A DNA stretch of 64,000 nt from Wenxinia saemankumensis (GTDB lineage: Bacteria; Pseudomonadota; Alphaproteobacteria; Rhodobacterales; Rhodobacteraceae), in NCBI RefSeq assembly GCF_900141735.1, contig NZ_FQYO01000002.1, positions 558,001 to 622,000 of the forward strand, given 5' to 3'. The position numbers were made by a program, and so were the translations under genes. Positions 8,379 through 17,975 of the stretch are shown here, in pieces; the first letter of the stretch is position 1, and each line of letters opens with the position of its first letter. Under the pieces are notes generated by a model that was given only the letters and a program-made list of their open reading frames with translations, was not told where the DNA came from and did not search any database.

Positions 8379-9374
8379 TCAGGCGAGGCGCTTGCGGACC
8401 CGCTCGCGCGTGGCCTCGTCGCAGAAGGCGCCGGCGAGGCCGGTCTCGGCGAGATGGCGGAACTCGCTTTCTCCGAAATCGAAGACCTGTTCGAGCATGT
8501 CGTATTCGTTGCTCATCGTGGTGTGGAAGAAGGGCGGATCGTCCGTCGAGACGGTGCATTTCACCCCCCGGGCCATCAGCTTCGGCAGCGGGTGGTCCTT
8601 CCACGAGGGAACGGCGCCGAGGAACACGTTCGAGCCGGGGCAGACCTCGAGCACGATGCCCTTCTCGGCGATGTCGTCCACAAGGGCGAGGTCGCGGATC
8701 GCGTTGATGCCGTGGCCGATCCGCTCGACCTTGAGGTCGCGGATCGTGTCGGCGACCATGTCCGGCCCGCCCCATTCCCCGGCATGGGCGGTCAGCCGCA
8801 GCCCGGCCTCGCGCGCGGCATCGAAGGACCAGGCGTAATCGCCGGGGCGGCCCATCATCTCGGCCCCCGCGAGGCCGAAGCCGGTGAGGAAATCGCCGGC
8901 CGTCTCGACCGCGCAGCGGGCGGTGTCGCGCCCCTTGTCGGGGCCGAGATGGCGGATGATCGTGGCGCAGCCGCGCAGGGTGATGCCGAAGTCGCGCTCG
9001 GCCTGCATCGCCGCGTCCTGAATCGCGGCGAGGTACTCGCGCCAGGCGCCGACATCGCCGCCGCCGCAGAATTCGGGGCTGAGGAAGGCCTCGGTATAGA
9101 CGACGCCCTGCGACGCGCTTTCCTCGAGCACCGCCAGCGTGAGGCGGCGGAACTCCTCGGGGCCGGTCAGGACCTGGCAGGCGGCCTCGTAGACCTGCAG
9201 GAAATGCTCGAACCCCTCGTAGCGGTAGCCGCCATCGGGGCGGAAGATGGCGGACAGGTCCATCCCCTTCTCGGCGGCGAGGCCGCGGATGAAGGCAGGC
9301 GGGGCCGCGCCCTCGAGATGCAGATGCAGCTCGACCTTGGGAATGTCGCGCCAGTCTGAGGTCGGTTCGGTCAC
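8379..9374 (-). CDS. add: Adenosine deaminase
   Basis: A 331-residue amidohydrolase that converts adenosine or deoxyadenosine to (deoxy)inosine and ammonia in the cytoplasm. Zinc and substrate motifs are all visible: HLHLEG (residues 17-22), TAHAGEWGG, RIGHG, CPGSN and the zinc Asp in STDDP. It starts with GTG at 9374, overlapping the stop of deoB by 3 nt (GTGA), so it is translationally coupled as the last gene of the cdd-deoA-deoB-add operon. The set converts deoxynucleosides to bases, ammonia and pentose phosphate. Confidence 0.95.
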   Translation of the reverse strand: MTEPTSDWRDIPKVELHLHLEGAAPPAFIRGLAAEKGMDLSAIFRPDGGYRYEGFEHFLQVYEAACQVLTGPEEFRRLTLAVLEESASQGVVYTEAFLSPEFCGGGDVGAWREYLAAIQDAAMQAERDFGITLRGCATIIRHLGPDKGRDTARCAVETAGDFLTGFGLAGAEMMGRPGDYAWSFDAAREAGLRLTAHAGEWGGPDMVADTIRDLKVERIGHGINAIRDLALVDDIAEKGIVLEVCPGSNVFLGAVPSWKDHPLPKLMARGVKCTVSTDDPPFFHTTMSNEYDMLEQVFDFGESEFRHLAETGLAGAFCDEATRERVRKRLA

Positions 9375-10582
9375 AGGAAGCTCTTTCCGTTCTTCGGGGT
9401 CACGCCGAGATGGTCGGCCACGGTCGCGGCGACGTCGACGAAATCGACGAGGCCGCGCCCGCCGGGCACCGCGCCCTGCATCAGCACCGGCACCCGCTCC
9501 CGCGTGTGGTCGGTGCCAGAGAATGTCGGGTCGTTCCCGTGGTCGGCGGTGACGATCAGCAGATCCCCGGCGCGGAGCCGGGGGATGATGAGGCCGAGCG
9601 CGTTGTCAGCCCATTCGAGGGCGCGCGCATAGCCCGAGACGTCGCGGCGATGACCGTAGAGGCTGTCGAACTCGACGAGATTGGCGAAGACGAAGGCCCC
9701 GTCCTCGGCACCGTCGGCCAGCGCGGCCAGCCCCTCCATCAGCTCGGCATCCTCGCCCTTCACGACGTCGTCGATCCCGCGCATCGAGAAGATGTCGCCG
9801 ATCTTGCCGACGGCGTGGACCGGGTGGCCGGCCTCGTGCAGCCAGTCGCAGAGCGTGGGGGCGGGCGGGGCGATGGCGAAGTCCTTGCGGTTCGACGTGC
9901 GCTTCCATCCCGTCTCCTCGGATCCGAGGAAGGGGCGCGCGATGACGCGGCCGACCTTCATGTCGTGGAGCCGGGGAGCGAGATCCGCGCAGAGCTCCAG
10001 CAGGCGGTCGAGGCCGAACGCCTCCTCGTGCGCCGCGATCTGGAAGACGCTGTCGACGGAGGTGTAGCAGATCGGCCGGCCGTTGCGGACATGCGCGGCC
10101 CCCTCCTCCTCGATGATGTTGGTCCCGCTCGCGTGGCGGTTGCCGAGGATGCCGTCCGTTCCGGAGAGGCGGCAGACCTCCTCCACCAGCTCCGGCGGAA
10201 AGCAGGGATCGGCCTTCGGGAAAGTATGCCAGTCCCACGGCACCGGCACGCCCGCCAGCTCCCAGTGGCCGGAGGGGGTGTCCTTGCCGCGCGAGACCTC
10301 GGTCGCCGCGGCCCAGGCGCCCGTCACGGGACCGTCCAGCCCCGGGGGCGGCGCCATGCCGGAGGCGGCCTCCAGCGCGGCGCCGAGCCCGAGCGAGGCG
10401 AGGACCGGCACCTGCAGCGGGCCGCTGCGGCCGTCCTCGGCCCGCCCCGCGGCGCAGGCCTGCGCGATATGGCCGATCGTGTTCGCGTCGGTATCGGGCA
10501 CGTCGCCGTTGAAGAACTCGCCCGCATCGGGGGCGCCGCCGATCCCGGCGGAATCGAGCACGACGAGGAAGGCGCGGCTCAT
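9371..10582 (-). CDS. deoB: Phosphopentomutase
   Basis: A 403-residue metalloenzyme of the alkaline phosphatase superfamily that interconverts (deoxy)ribose 1-phosphate and 5-phosphate. The N-terminal metal site LDSAGIGGAPDA, the DTDANTIGHI active-site Thr block, and the C-terminal TADHGNDPTFSGTDHTRE metal site are all present. The length is standard. It overlaps deoA upstream (ATGA, 10579-10582) and add downstream. In the pathway it takes deoxyribose 1-phosphate from DeoA; no deoC aldolase lies in the window. Confidence 0.96.
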   Translation of the reverse strand: MSRAFLVVLDSAGIGGAPDAGEFFNGDVPDTDANTIGHIAQACAAGRAEDGRSGPLQVPVLASLGLGAALEAASGMAPPPGLDGPVTGAWAAATEVSRGKDTPSGHWELAGVPVPWDWHTFPKADPCFPPELVEEVCRLSGTDGILGNRHASGTNIIEEEGAAHVRNGRPICYTSVDSVFQIAAHEEAFGLDRLLELCADLAPRLHDMKVGRVIARPFLGSEETGWKRTSNRKDFAIAPPAPTLCDWLHEAGHPVHAVGKIGDIFSMRGIDDVVKGEDAELMEGLAALADGAEDGAFVFANLVEFDSLYGHRRDVSGYARALEWADNALGLIIPRLRAGDLLIVTADHGNDPTFSGTDHTRERVPVLMQGAVPGGRGLVDFVDVAATVADHLGVTPKNGKSFL

Positions 10583-11898
10583 GGTCTGTCTCCTCCGACC
10601 GATCCCAGCACGAGGTCCCGGGGCGTGAAGCGCTCGCCCAGCGTCAGCGCGGCGAGGACGGCCTCGGCCCCTTCCTGCGCGTCCTCTTCGCTGCGGGCAT
10701 GGATCGTGGCGATCGGTTCGCCCCGGCGGACGTCCGTGCCGAGCGGGCGGATGTCGGAGAGGCCGACGCTCCAGTCGATGCGGTCCTTCTCGCGCGCGCG
10801 CCCGCCGCCGAGGCCGACCACGACGAGGCCCAGCGCCTCGCCGTCCCAGCCGGCCAGGATGCCGTCCGCCGGGGCGACGACGTCGCCGACGACCTGCGCG
10901 CGGGGCAGGTGGGCGCGCCAGTCCGCCTCCATGTCGGGCGGGCCGCCGAGGGCGGCGACCATGCGCGCGAACCGCTCCATCGCGGCGCCCGAGGACAGCG
11001 CCCCGGCCAGCCGCGCCGCGCCGTCGGCGATCCCGCCCAAAGCCAGCAGCCGGTCGCCGAGCGCGATCGTCAGGTCGTGCAGGCGCGGGGCGGCCGCGCG
11101 GTTGCCGGACAGCACCTCCATCGCCAGGGCCACCTCGAGCGCATTGCCGAGCGCGGGGGCCAGCGGCTGGTCCATGTCGGTGATCAGCGCCGCGGTGGGG
11201 CAGCCCGCCCCGGTCGCGGTCTCGACCAGCGCCTCGGCCAGGTCGCGCGCCGCCGCCTCGGTCGCCATGAAGGCGCCCGAGCCGCATTTGACGTCCAGTA
11301 CGAGCCCGCCGAGACCGGCGGCCAGCTTCTTGGACAGGATCGAGGCGGTGATGAGGTCGACGCTCTCGACCGTGCCGGTCACGTCGCGGATCTCGTAGAG
11401 GGTCCGGTCGGCCGGGGCGATGCGACCGGTCGCGCCGACGATGGCGCAGCCGACCTCGCGGGTGATCCGCCGCAGCCGGTCCTCGTCCACCTCGACCTTC
11501 ACGCCGGGGATCGCCTCCATCTTGTCGAGCGTGCCGCCGGTATGGCCGAGGCCGCGGCCCGAGATCATGGGAACGTAGACGCCGCAGGCGGCCAGGGCGG
11601 GGGCGAGGACGAGGCTGACGCAATCCCCCAGTCCCCCGGTCGAATGCTTGTCGAGGACGGGACCGGGCAGGTCCCAGGTCAGGACGTCGCCGCTGTCGCG
11701 CATCGCCTCGGTCAGCGCGACGCGTCCCGCGGGGCCGAGCGCGGTGCGGCAGACGCCCATCGCGAAGGCGCCGGCCTGCGCGTCGGAGACCGCGCCGGAG
11801 GCCAGACCGGCGGCAAAGGCGCGCAGCGCGTCCGGATCCGGAGCCTCGCCCCGCCGGAGGCAGCCGTTGACGGCGCGAACGTCGAGGCGGGCCGTCAT
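10579..11898 (-). CDS. deoA: Thymidine phosphorylase
   Basis: A 439-residue pyrimidine-nucleoside phosphorylase that splits thymidine or deoxyuridine with phosphate to base and deoxyribose 1-phosphate. The signature DKHSTGGLGDCVSL carries the phosphate-binding Lys and Ser. Further conserved segments are SGRGLGHTGGTLDK and KKLAAGLGGLVLDVKCGSGAF. Length and N-terminal helical domain are typical. ATG at 11898, 5 nt after the cdd stop. It sits second in the salvage operon. Confidence 0.96.
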   Translation of the reverse strand: MTARLDVRAVNGCLRRGEAPDPDALRAFAAGLASGAVSDAQAGAFAMGVCRTALGPAGRVALTEAMRDSGDVLTWDLPGPVLDKHSTGGLGDCVSLVLAPALAACGVYVPMISGRGLGHTGGTLDKMEAIPGVKVEVDEDRLRRITREVGCAIVGATGRIAPADRTLYEIRDVTGTVESVDLITASILSKKLAAGLGGLVLDVKCGSGAFMATEAAARDLAEALVETATGAGCPTAALITDMDQPLAPALGNALEVALAMEVLSGNRAAAPRLHDLTIALGDRLLALGGIADGAARLAGALSSGAAMERFARMVAALGGPPDMEADWRAHLPRAQVVGDVVAPADGILAGWDGEALGLVVVGLGGGRAREKDRIDWSVGLSDIRPLGTDVRRGEPIATIHARSEEDAQEGAEAVLAALTLGERFTPRDLVLGSVGGDRP

Positions 11899-11903
11899 CG
11901 CGT

Positions 11904-12305
11904 TCAGCCGGCGGCCATGTCGGAGGAGGTGAAGCCTCCCGGCAGCAGGGCGGCCAGCGTCGTGCGCTCTTCGGTTCCGGCGAGGTTGGCCATCGTGACG
12001 GGCGTGTCGCCCGCCCCGAATTCCGCCAGCTTCTGCCGGCAGCCGCCGCAGGGCGTGACCGGACGAGGCGCGTCGGCGATGACGGCCACCTCGGCGATCC
12101 GGGTCTCGCCGCCGGCGATCATCGCGGCGATCGCGCCCGCCTCGGCGCAGGTGCCTTCGGGATAGGCGGCGTTCTCGACGTTGACGCCGGTGAAGACCGC
12201 GCCGGACGGCGTGCGGATCGCCGCCCCCACCTTGAAGTTCGAATAGGGCGCGTAGGCGCGCTCGCGGATGGCGCGGGCAGCGGCGAGAAGATCGGTGTCG
12301 GACAT
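11904..12305 (-). CDS. cdd: Cytidine deaminase
   Basis: A 133-residue homotetrameric-type cytidine deaminase, first gene of the salvage operon. Zinc and catalytic residues are clear: TCAEAGAI (Cys and Glu) and TPCGGCRQ (two Cys). The YSNFKVGAA and GVNVENAAY substrate segments are intact. It converts cytidine or deoxycytidine to uridine or deoxyuridine. ATG at 12305, followed by deoA after 5 nt. A small inverted repeat TGACGG-AACC-CCGTCA at 12411-12426 lies upstream and could be an operator, though the evidence is weak. Confidence 0.95.
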   Translation of the reverse strand: MSDTDLLAAARAIRERAYAPYSNFKVGAAIRTPSGAVFTGVNVENAAYPEGTCAEAGAIAAMIAGGETRIAEVAVIADAPRPVTPCGGCRQKLAEFGAGDTPVTMANLAGTEERTTLAALLPGGFTSSDMAAG

Positions 12306-12574
12306 GGGCGGCGCTCCCGGCGGGTCGATGGTGCCCGCGATCCTGCGGCGGGGCCCGGCCGGATGCAAGGCGAGGCCCGGCGGCAACGCTCGCCGGTCCG
12401 GCCCGGAACGTGACGGAACCCCGTCATGCGGCGCCCCGTTGGGATTGCGACACGCGACACGGACGAGGTGTCCGCGCCCGGCACGACAAGGCCCCATCGC
12501 CGCCGCGAAGCCGTCCTTCGCCCGGCGTGACACCGGGTCGGCATGGGGGCGGACGGGACCGAAAGGCGACGACG

Positions 12575-12745
12575 ATGAGCACGATGCCGATGGGGCAGAG
12601 CGCCCCGATGACGACAGCGCAGAAGAGCGAGCTCCAGCAGCTCTGCGAGCGGACCGGCGAACAGGTCGAGCGCGAGCTGACCCACGACCAGGCCTCGGCC
12701 CGGATCGAGGTGCTTCGCTCGCTGCGGACGCTGCCCTGCCGCTGA
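12575..12745 (+). CDS. Small DUF3072 family protein
   Basis: A 56-residue protein rich in Gln, Glu and Arg. The core LQQLCERTGEQVERELT, then AS-R-I-E-VLRSL, matches the short DUF3072 family, whose function is unknown. ATG at 12575 with AAAGG 10 nt upstream. It lies on the plus strand inside the 472-bp gap between the MFS gene and cdd, antisense to both, so it is monocistronic. Confidence 0.7.
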   Translation: MSTMPMGQSAPMTTAQKSELQQLCERTGEQVERELTHDQASARIEVLRSLRTLPCR

Positions 12746-12777
12746 GGCGGGCGCCGCCCCGACGCCGACGATCGCCC

Positions 12778-14007
12778 CTATTCGGCGGGCGCGGTCGGCA
12801 ACGGCGCCAGCCGTGTCTCGTGCCCCGGGGCCGGGTGTCGCGGGATCAGCAATGCGAGCGCGAAGGAGGTGGCGGCCATCCCGGTGGCGAGCAGGAACAC
12901 GGCCGCCGGCGAGGTCAGCCACAGGTAGCCCAGCGCCGCGGGCAGGAAGACGGCCGCGATGTGGTTGATCGTGAAGGCCACGGCGGCGGTGGGCGCGATG
13001 TCGCCGGGATCGGCGATCTTCTGGAAATAGGTCTTCAGCGCGAGCGCCATGGCGAAGAAGATGTGGTCGAGGATGTAGAGCAGCGCCGCGACCGCCACGC
13101 CCCAGCCGAACATGTAGAGCCCGCCATAGCTGGCGAAGATCGCCATCAGCCCGGCATATTCGATCAGCAGGGTCCGCCGCTCGCCCGCCACGGTGACGAA
13201 CCGGCCGATCGCGGGGGCGAGGACGATGTTGGCGACCAGCGTCACGCTGTAGAGCAGCGTGATGTCGTCGACCTCGAAGCCGAAACGCTCCACCATCATG
13301 AAGGCGGCGAAGACGACGAAGATCTGCCGCCGCGCGCCCGACATGAACTGCAGCGCGTAGTAGAGCCAGTAGCGCCGGCGCAGGACCATCCGCTTGACCT
13401 GCGGGTGCGGCGCCTCGAACTGCGGATAGGCGAACAGGGCGAGGATCGCGAGCAGGGCGGTGATCCCGCCGCCCGCCAGGTAGACGGTAGCATAGTCGAG
13501 GTCGAACCGCTTCCACGTCACGATGATGCAGAGATAGGCGATCAGCGTCGCGCCCGACCCGACGGACAGGATCCAGCCCAGCATCTGCGGCGCGCGCGCC
13601 CGGTCCAGCCATTGCAGCTGGAGCGACTGGTTCACCGTCTCGTAGTAGTGGAACCCGATCGAGGACAGCATCGTCACCGTCAGGATGCCGCCCAGCGACG
13701 GAAAGAAGGCGGTGATCGCCGTCGCCACGCCCAGCATCAGCAGCGCGACGAGGCCCAGCACCTGCTCGCGGACGAAGAGGATCAGCGCGATCACCCCCAC
13801 GGCGAGGAAGCCCGGGATCTCGCGCACCGTGTGCAGCCAGCCGATGTCGCTGCCGTCGAAGCCCGCCACCTCGATGACAAAGTTGTTCAGCAGCGCCGAC
13901 CAGACATTGAAGGCGAGCGGCATCGCCGCGGCGGTGAGGAAAAGCAGGGCGACGGGACGCTGCCAGAGGGGCAGGCGCCGCGCCTCGGACAGGGGGACGA
14001 TGCGCAT
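12778..14007 (-). CDS. MFS transporter
   Basis: A 409-residue integral membrane protein with about twelve hydrophobic segments, for example [48 protein letters not shown] and [21 protein letters not shown] cytoplasmic loop near residues 200-225 is basic ([10 protein letters not shown]). It fits the major facilitator superfamily, but no substrate-specific signature is recognised. It lies between the nucleoside operon and divergent upp (98-bp gap). A role in nucleoside or base export or uptake is only a contextual guess. Confidence 0.8.
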   Translation of the reverse strand: MRIVPLSEARRLPLWQRPVALLFLTAAAMPLAFNVWSALLNNFVIEVAGFDGSDIGWLHTVREIPGFLAVGVIALILFVREQVLGLVALLMLGVATAITAFFPSLGGILTVTMLSSIGFHYYETVNQSLQLQWLDRARAPQMLGWILSVGSGATLIAYLCIIVTWKRFDLDYATVYLAGGGITALLAILALFAYPQFEAPHPQVKRMVLRRRYWLYYALQFMSGARRQIFVVFAAFMMVERFGFEVDDITLLYSVTLVANIVLAPAIGRFVTVAGERRTLLIEYAGLMAIFASYGGLYMFGWGVAVAALLYILDHIFFAMALALKTYFQKIADPGDIAPTAAVAFTINHIAAVFLPAALGYLWLTSPAAVFLLATGMAATSFALALLIPRHPAPGHETRLAPLPTAPAE

Positions 14008-14105
14008 GGGGCGCGGCTTACGCCGGGGCGGGGGGCTTGACCAGTGCCTCGACGGGGCCGCCGGCTTGGCCTACGACCCCGGGGAAGCATCCGCGGGAGA
14101 CGCCC

Positions 14106-14738
14106 ATGACCCAGCACCTGACGATCGTCGATCACCCCCTCGTCCAGCACAAGCTGAGCCTGATGCGCGAGAAGGACACCTCGACCAAGTCCTTCCGGCA
14201 GCTGCTGCGCGAGATCTCGCTCCTGCTAGCCTACGAGATCACCCGCACCCTGCCGCTGACGACCCGGCGGATCGAGACGCCGCTGCAGCCGATGGACGCG
14301 CCCGTGATCGAGGGCAAGAAGCTGGCGCTGATCTCGATCCTGCGGGCCGGCAACGGGCTGATGGACGGGATCCTCGAGCTGATCCCCGCCGCCCGGGTCG
14401 GGTTCGTCGGCCTCTACCGTGATCCCCAGACGCTGCAGCCGGTGCAGTACTACTTCAAGGTGCCGAGCGCGCTGGAGGACCGGCTGACGATCGTCGTCGA
14501 TCCGATGCTGGCGACGGGCAATTCCTCGGCCGCGGCCATCGACCTCATCAAGGCGGCGGGCGCGCGGGACATCCGCTTCATGTGCCTGCTCGCGGCCCCG
14601 GAGGGGGTGGCGCGGATGAAGGAGGCGCATCCCGACGTGCCGATCGTCACCGCGGCGCTGGACGAGCGACTGGACGATCACGGCTACATCGTCCCCGGGC
14701 TCGGCGATGCCGGCGACCGCATCTTCGGAACGAAGTGA
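14106..14738 (+). CDS. upp: Uracil phosphoribosyltransferase
   Basis: A 210-residue enzyme of standard length that makes UMP from uracil and PRPP. The PRPP loop [16 protein letters not shown] (about residues 129-144) and the C-terminal uracil-binding [19 protein letters not shown] are intact. The ATG at 14106 ([11 protein letters not shown]) matches the family N-terminus; the open frame upstream of it is not conserved. It recovers the uracil that the neighbouring cdd/deoA pathway releases. Divergent from the MFS gene. Confidence 0.96.
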   Translation: MTQHLTIVDHPLVQHKLSLMREKDTSTKSFRQLLREISLLLAYEITRTLPLTTRRIETPLQPMDAPVIEGKKLALISILRAGNGLMDGILELIPAARVGFVGLYRDPQTLQPVQYYFKVPSALEDRLTIVVDPMLATGNSSAAAIDLIKAAGARDIRFMCLLAAPEGVARMKEAHPDVPIVTAALDERLDDHGYIVPGLGDAGDRIFGTK

Positions 14739-14915
14739 CGGGCGCCGCGCGCCGGACCGGAAGGGCCCGGCGCGCAAGCCGCTGATCCGCAAGGGCCCGG
14801 CGGCCCTGCGGGCGGGTCCGGTGCAGGGGGAACGCGGCGTTTCCGAAACGGCATCGGTCCCTTTACATCCTGCGGGGGCTTTGGCAGGTTTCCACCATAT
14901 CTTGTGGGGGAACCG

Positions 14916-16322
14916 ATGCGACAGCTGAGCCGCGCGACCAGGGTCGGAGCCGTCGCGCTCCTCGCCGGGCTGGGATGGATGCAGGCCGGGAGCGTTGCGG
15001 CGCAGGTCCTGCCGCGCGAGTTCCCGCCCGAGAGCTACCCGGGAAACCAGTATGTCGACAGCGGGGGCTGCGTCTTCATCCGCGCGGGCGTCGCCGGCGC
15101 GACCCGCTGGGTGCCCCGCCTGTCGCAGAGCCGCGAGCAGCTCTGCGGCTTCGCGCCGACCTTTCCGGAGGGGATCCCCCTGCCGGCGATGGCCGACATT
15201 CCCGACGATCTGCCGAACCTGATCGCGGTGCCCGAGAACGCGCCCGCTCCCGCCCCGGCGGCGGAGGCCGGCGGCCCGGCGGCGACGATGGCCGGCCGGC
15301 CCGTCCCGACCTCTCCGCAGGTGGTGCCGCCCCCGGCGGCCGCCCCGGCGCCGGAGGCGCAGGCGCAGCGGACCACGCTCGCCGCCTTCTGCGAGGGCCG
15401 GCGCGGCGTGCAGGGCGGCTTCGTCAATGCCGAGACGGGCGAGACGATCGATTGCGGCGGCGGCGTGCGACCGGCCGCCGCGAGCCCGGCCGCGATGCCC
15501 GCAACCATGCCCGGCCCGATGCCCGCCGCGTCGCCGCAGCCCGAGCGCCTGACCCTCGGCGCCTTCTGCGAGGGGCGGAGCGGACCGCAACCGGGATGGG
15601 TGAACGCCGAGACGCGCGAGACGATCTCCTGCGGGCCGGCCGCCCTGCCGGCGCCGATGGCCGGGCCGGTGAACGCGTCGGTGCCCGTCGCCGGTCCCGG
15701 CGGCGCGGTGACGGTCGCGGGCGCCGAGCCGCGCCGCGTCGCGCTGGCCGATCTGTGCGCCGAGGCCGCCCTGACGGGGCTGCGCTACGTCTACCGCGAG
15801 ACCGGGTTGCCGGTCTGCGGCACCGCGCCGACGACATTGCCCGTCGCGGCCCCCGTTCCCGGTCCGACGATGGTCGCCGCCTCGCAGCTGCCCGGCGGCC
15901 CGGGCATGCCCGGCGCCCCCGCCGCCCCTGCCACGGCCGGAACGATGACCGCCTTCGTCCATCCGTGCCGCGACGCGATGGGGGCCTACCTGACCGGCGG
16001 CGGGACCGGTGGCGTGCGCTGCGGGCCGCAGGCGCAGTCCCCCTCCGGCGCCGGCGCGGCTGCCCCCGCGCCGCTCACGACCGCGCGTTTCGCCCGCGCC
16101 TCGGGGCTGGAGGACATCTTCAATCCGCAGCCGATCCCGGCCTCGAACCCGGTCGGCGCGCCGATCCCGGCCCATCCTCCGGCAGGCTACGTGCGCGCCT
16201 GGGAGGACGGGCGGGTGAACCCGCAGCGCGGCCTGCCGGCTCGCTACGCCTCGCCCTTCGCCGATGCCGGTCAGGCGGCGGCAGCGGGCTACCGGGCCAG
16301 CGACGGCTACTTGATCCGCTGA
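14916..16322 (+). CDS. Secreted protein with four Cys-pair repeats, unknown function
   Basis: 468 residues. The N-terminus MRQLSRATRVGAVALLAGLG, then WMQAGSVAAQ, is a clear Sec signal peptide cleaved near residue 30. After it comes YPGNQYVDSGGCVFIRAG, then WVPR and a second Cys, a block found near the N-terminus of many roseobacter envelope proteins. Pro/Ala-rich linkers separate three related units, each about 30 residues with two Cys: LAAFCEGRRGVQGGFVNAET, LGAFCEGRSGPQPGWVNAET and LADLCAEAALTGLRYVYRET. A fourth, shorter Cys pair follows. No enzymatic motif or SPOR domain is recognised. ATG at 14916 preferred over GTG at 14904. Palindrome GTTTC-C-GAAAC lies upstream at 14839-14849. An envelope or cell-wall role is an inference. 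Confidence 0.75.
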   Translation: MRQLSRATRVGAVALLAGLGWMQAGSVAAQVLPREFPPESYPGNQYVDSGGCVFIRAGVAGATRWVPRLSQSREQLCGFAPTFPEGIPLPAMADIPDDLPNLIAVPENAPAPAPAAEAGGPAATMAGRPVPTSPQVVPPPAAAPAPEAQAQRTTLAAFCEGRRGVQGGFVNAETGETIDCGGGVRPAAASPAAMPATMPGPMPAASPQPERLTLGAFCEGRSGPQPGWVNAETRETISCGPAALPAPMAGPVNASVPVAGPGGAVTVAGAEPRRVALADLCAEAALTGLRYVYRETGLPVCGTAPTTLPVAAPVPGPTMVAASQLPGGPGMPGAPAAPATAGTMTAFVHPCRDAMGAYLTGGGTGGVRCGPQAQSPSGAGAAAPAPLTTARFARASGLEDIFNPQPIPASNPVGAPIPAHPPAGYVRAWEDGRVNPQRGLPARYASPFADAGQAAAAGYRASDGYLIR

Positions 16323-16328
16323 GGAGGG

Positions 16329-16350
16329 CCGGCCGGGCCTGCCCGGCCGG
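16329..16350. terminator. Hairpin between convergent genes
   Basis: A perfect inverted repeat with arms CCGGCCGGGC and GCCCGGCCGG (2-nt centre) starts 7 nt after the secreted-protein stop and lies before the convergent gene that ends at 16399. It could terminate both. There is no T tract; two tandem TTCCGGGCCG decamers follow. Confidence 0.55.
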
Positions 16351-16398
16351 TCCGGGGTCGTTCCGGGCCGTTCCGGGCCGTATCGGACGGGGGCCGGG

Positions 16399-17397
16399 TC
16401 AGCCCCGGCAGATGCCCTGGAGGCCGACCCAGTCGCCGTCGCTCAGCACAGCCTGGCCCGAGGCGGGTTGCGGCGGTTCGGGCGGGTCGGTCTCGCGGTA
16501 GCGCGCCCAGGGGCCCATCGGTACGTCCGCCGCCTCGAACCAGGGGGCCAGCGCGTCGGGATCGGGGGGCACGACAGGGTTCGACAGCAGGCGCTGCGCC
16601 TCGGTCGCGAGGGCGGCGTCGGGCAGGTCGCCGGTCGTCAGCAGGGTCACGGTCGCGCGCAATCCCTCGGCCCGCAGGATCGGGGCCATCGGGTCGCCCG
16701 CGGGGCCGTTGACGGCGGCGATCATCTGGCCGGCGACGACCGAGGGTTCGCTCGCCGTCTCGACCGTGCGGCGCGACAGGACGATGAGTCCCCCCGGCAG
16801 GTAGAGCGGTCCGGGCAGGGCGGCAGGCAGCACGACCGCCTGGCCGGGCGCGTCCGGCCCCATCACCCGCTCGTGCAGCCGGGCCAGCGCCTCGGTCCCC
16901 AGCGGGTTGCGGCAGGCGGGCCCGGTCACCCGCTGCAGGTGACCGAGGAGGATCGCGCCGATCTCGCTCCGCTTGGTCTCCGGCACGGCGCCGAGGGCCT
17001 GGGTCAGCAGCGCCGAGGGCAGCCAGAGCGCGATCGCCACGACCGCCAGCGCGCCGCCGCCCCAGACGATCACCTGACGCAGCCGGCCCGGATGCCGGCG
17101 GGCGCGGTCGAGACTCTTCCGCACGGTCTCGATCGCGTCGATCATCGTGGCGTCGGAGAGTTCCAGCGTCTCTCCCGCCTCGCGGTCAGGGCCGTAGAGC
17201 GCGGGATCCTCGCCGGGATTCAGACGCTCGACCGCCGGCAGCGACCAATGGGTGAGGGGGCGACCGGCGCTGTCCGAGATGACGAGGGTCGCCTGCCCGA
17301 AGGAGACCGTCACGTCGCGGCGCTGCGCCTCGTGGGAGGGGCGCCAGAGGCCGGGGCATTCGAGCCGGGCGTATCGGGACAGTGCGGTTCCTGACAA
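16399..17397 (-). CDS. Membrane protein with M48-like peptidase fold lacking the HExxH motif
   Basis: 332 residues with one central membrane segment (about 109-131, VIVWGGGALAVVAIALWLPS). The C-terminal half has LYLPGGLIVLSRRTVE (198-213), which resembles the strand before the zinc site of Ste24/HtpX-type M48 peptidases. The next helix, where HExxH should be, reads VVAGQMIAAVN, so no catalytic metal site is visible. Similar inactive-looking proteins exist in Rhodobacteraceae. The start is uncertain: the frame opens with TTG at 17397 (MSGTALSRY) and no good ATG follows nearby. Convergent with the secreted-protein gene. The fold assignment is an inference. Confidence 0.6.
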   Translation of the reverse strand: MSGTALSRYARLECPGLWRPSHEAQRRDVTVSFGQATLVISDSAGRPLTHWSLPAVERLNPGEDPALYGPDREAGETLELSDATMIDAIETVRKSLDRARRHPGRLRQVIVWGGGALAVVAIALWLPSALLTQALGAVPETKRSEIGAILLGHLQRVTGPACRNPLGTEALARLHERVMGPDAPGQAVVLPAALPGPLYLPGGLIVLSRRTVETASEPSVVAGQMIAAVNGPAGDPMAPILRAEGLRATVTLLTTGDLPDAALATEAQRLLSNPVVPPDPDALAPWFEAADVPMGPWARYRETDPPEPPQPASGQAVLSDGDWVGLQGICRG

Positions 17398-17975
17398 GGG
17401 GGGGCTCGTTCTCGCGTGGCCTTGGGCTCGATCTGCTCGACGCGCAGCCTACAGGCGGACGGGGCGGGTGAACAGGCGTCTCGCCCGGCCGTGGCGTGCC
17501 GGGGCGTGCGGGGCGGTCCCGGGCGGGCGGGGCCGGCGGGGTGATCGTGGCGCAATTGCGGCAACCGGACCGGCAGGAGGCAGCCCCGCGGCGTGCGGCG
17601 CTGCCACAAGTCCTAAGACAGGGGGGGCCGTCAGGCGCTTGGCCGGTGCCGGGCACCGCCGCGGGGCCCCCGCCGGCCACCCGTTCCAATATTTCATGAG
17701 GCCTGACCAATCCGGCCTGCCCCGGGGTCCGCGTGGAGCGAATCACTCCGCCTGATCTTTCGGACAGGTCACCTGACTTTTCGGGCAGGTGGCCCGGCCG
17801 TGGCCGGCGGGGGCCCTTGGAGCGGGAAATTAACGCCTTGGTCCCCCCGAAAAGGGCATTTCGACACCGGGGGAACACAATTCGGTCGCGCCTCCGCCCC
17901 GAGCGGACGGCCAAATGGGTCCCACAGGTCGAACGACAGACCTCCGCTGCCAAACTCGCCGAGGATGACACCGCC
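17398..17975. other. 578-bp intergenic region, no gene seen
   Basis: No convincing coding frame. A stem GGCAGC-n-CCGC / GCGG-n-GCTGCC spans 17579-17605 and a smaller one, CGGTGC/GCACCG, spans 17644-17658. Both lie between the starts of two divergent genes, so they may act as leader structures rather than terminators. The composition is less GC-biased around 17690-17900 than in the flanking genes, suggesting promoters of the M48-like and Hint genes lie there. Confidence 0.4.

Noticed and set aside
14761-14802. Two AAGGGCCCGGCG direct repeats after upp
   Set aside because: Short and GC-rich with a 30-bp spacing; expected by chance here and no stem with a T tract.
17733-17975. N-terminal extension of the short Hint protein
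   Set aside because: The frame is open but non-conserved and Arg-rich; the ATG at 17976 fits the family start.
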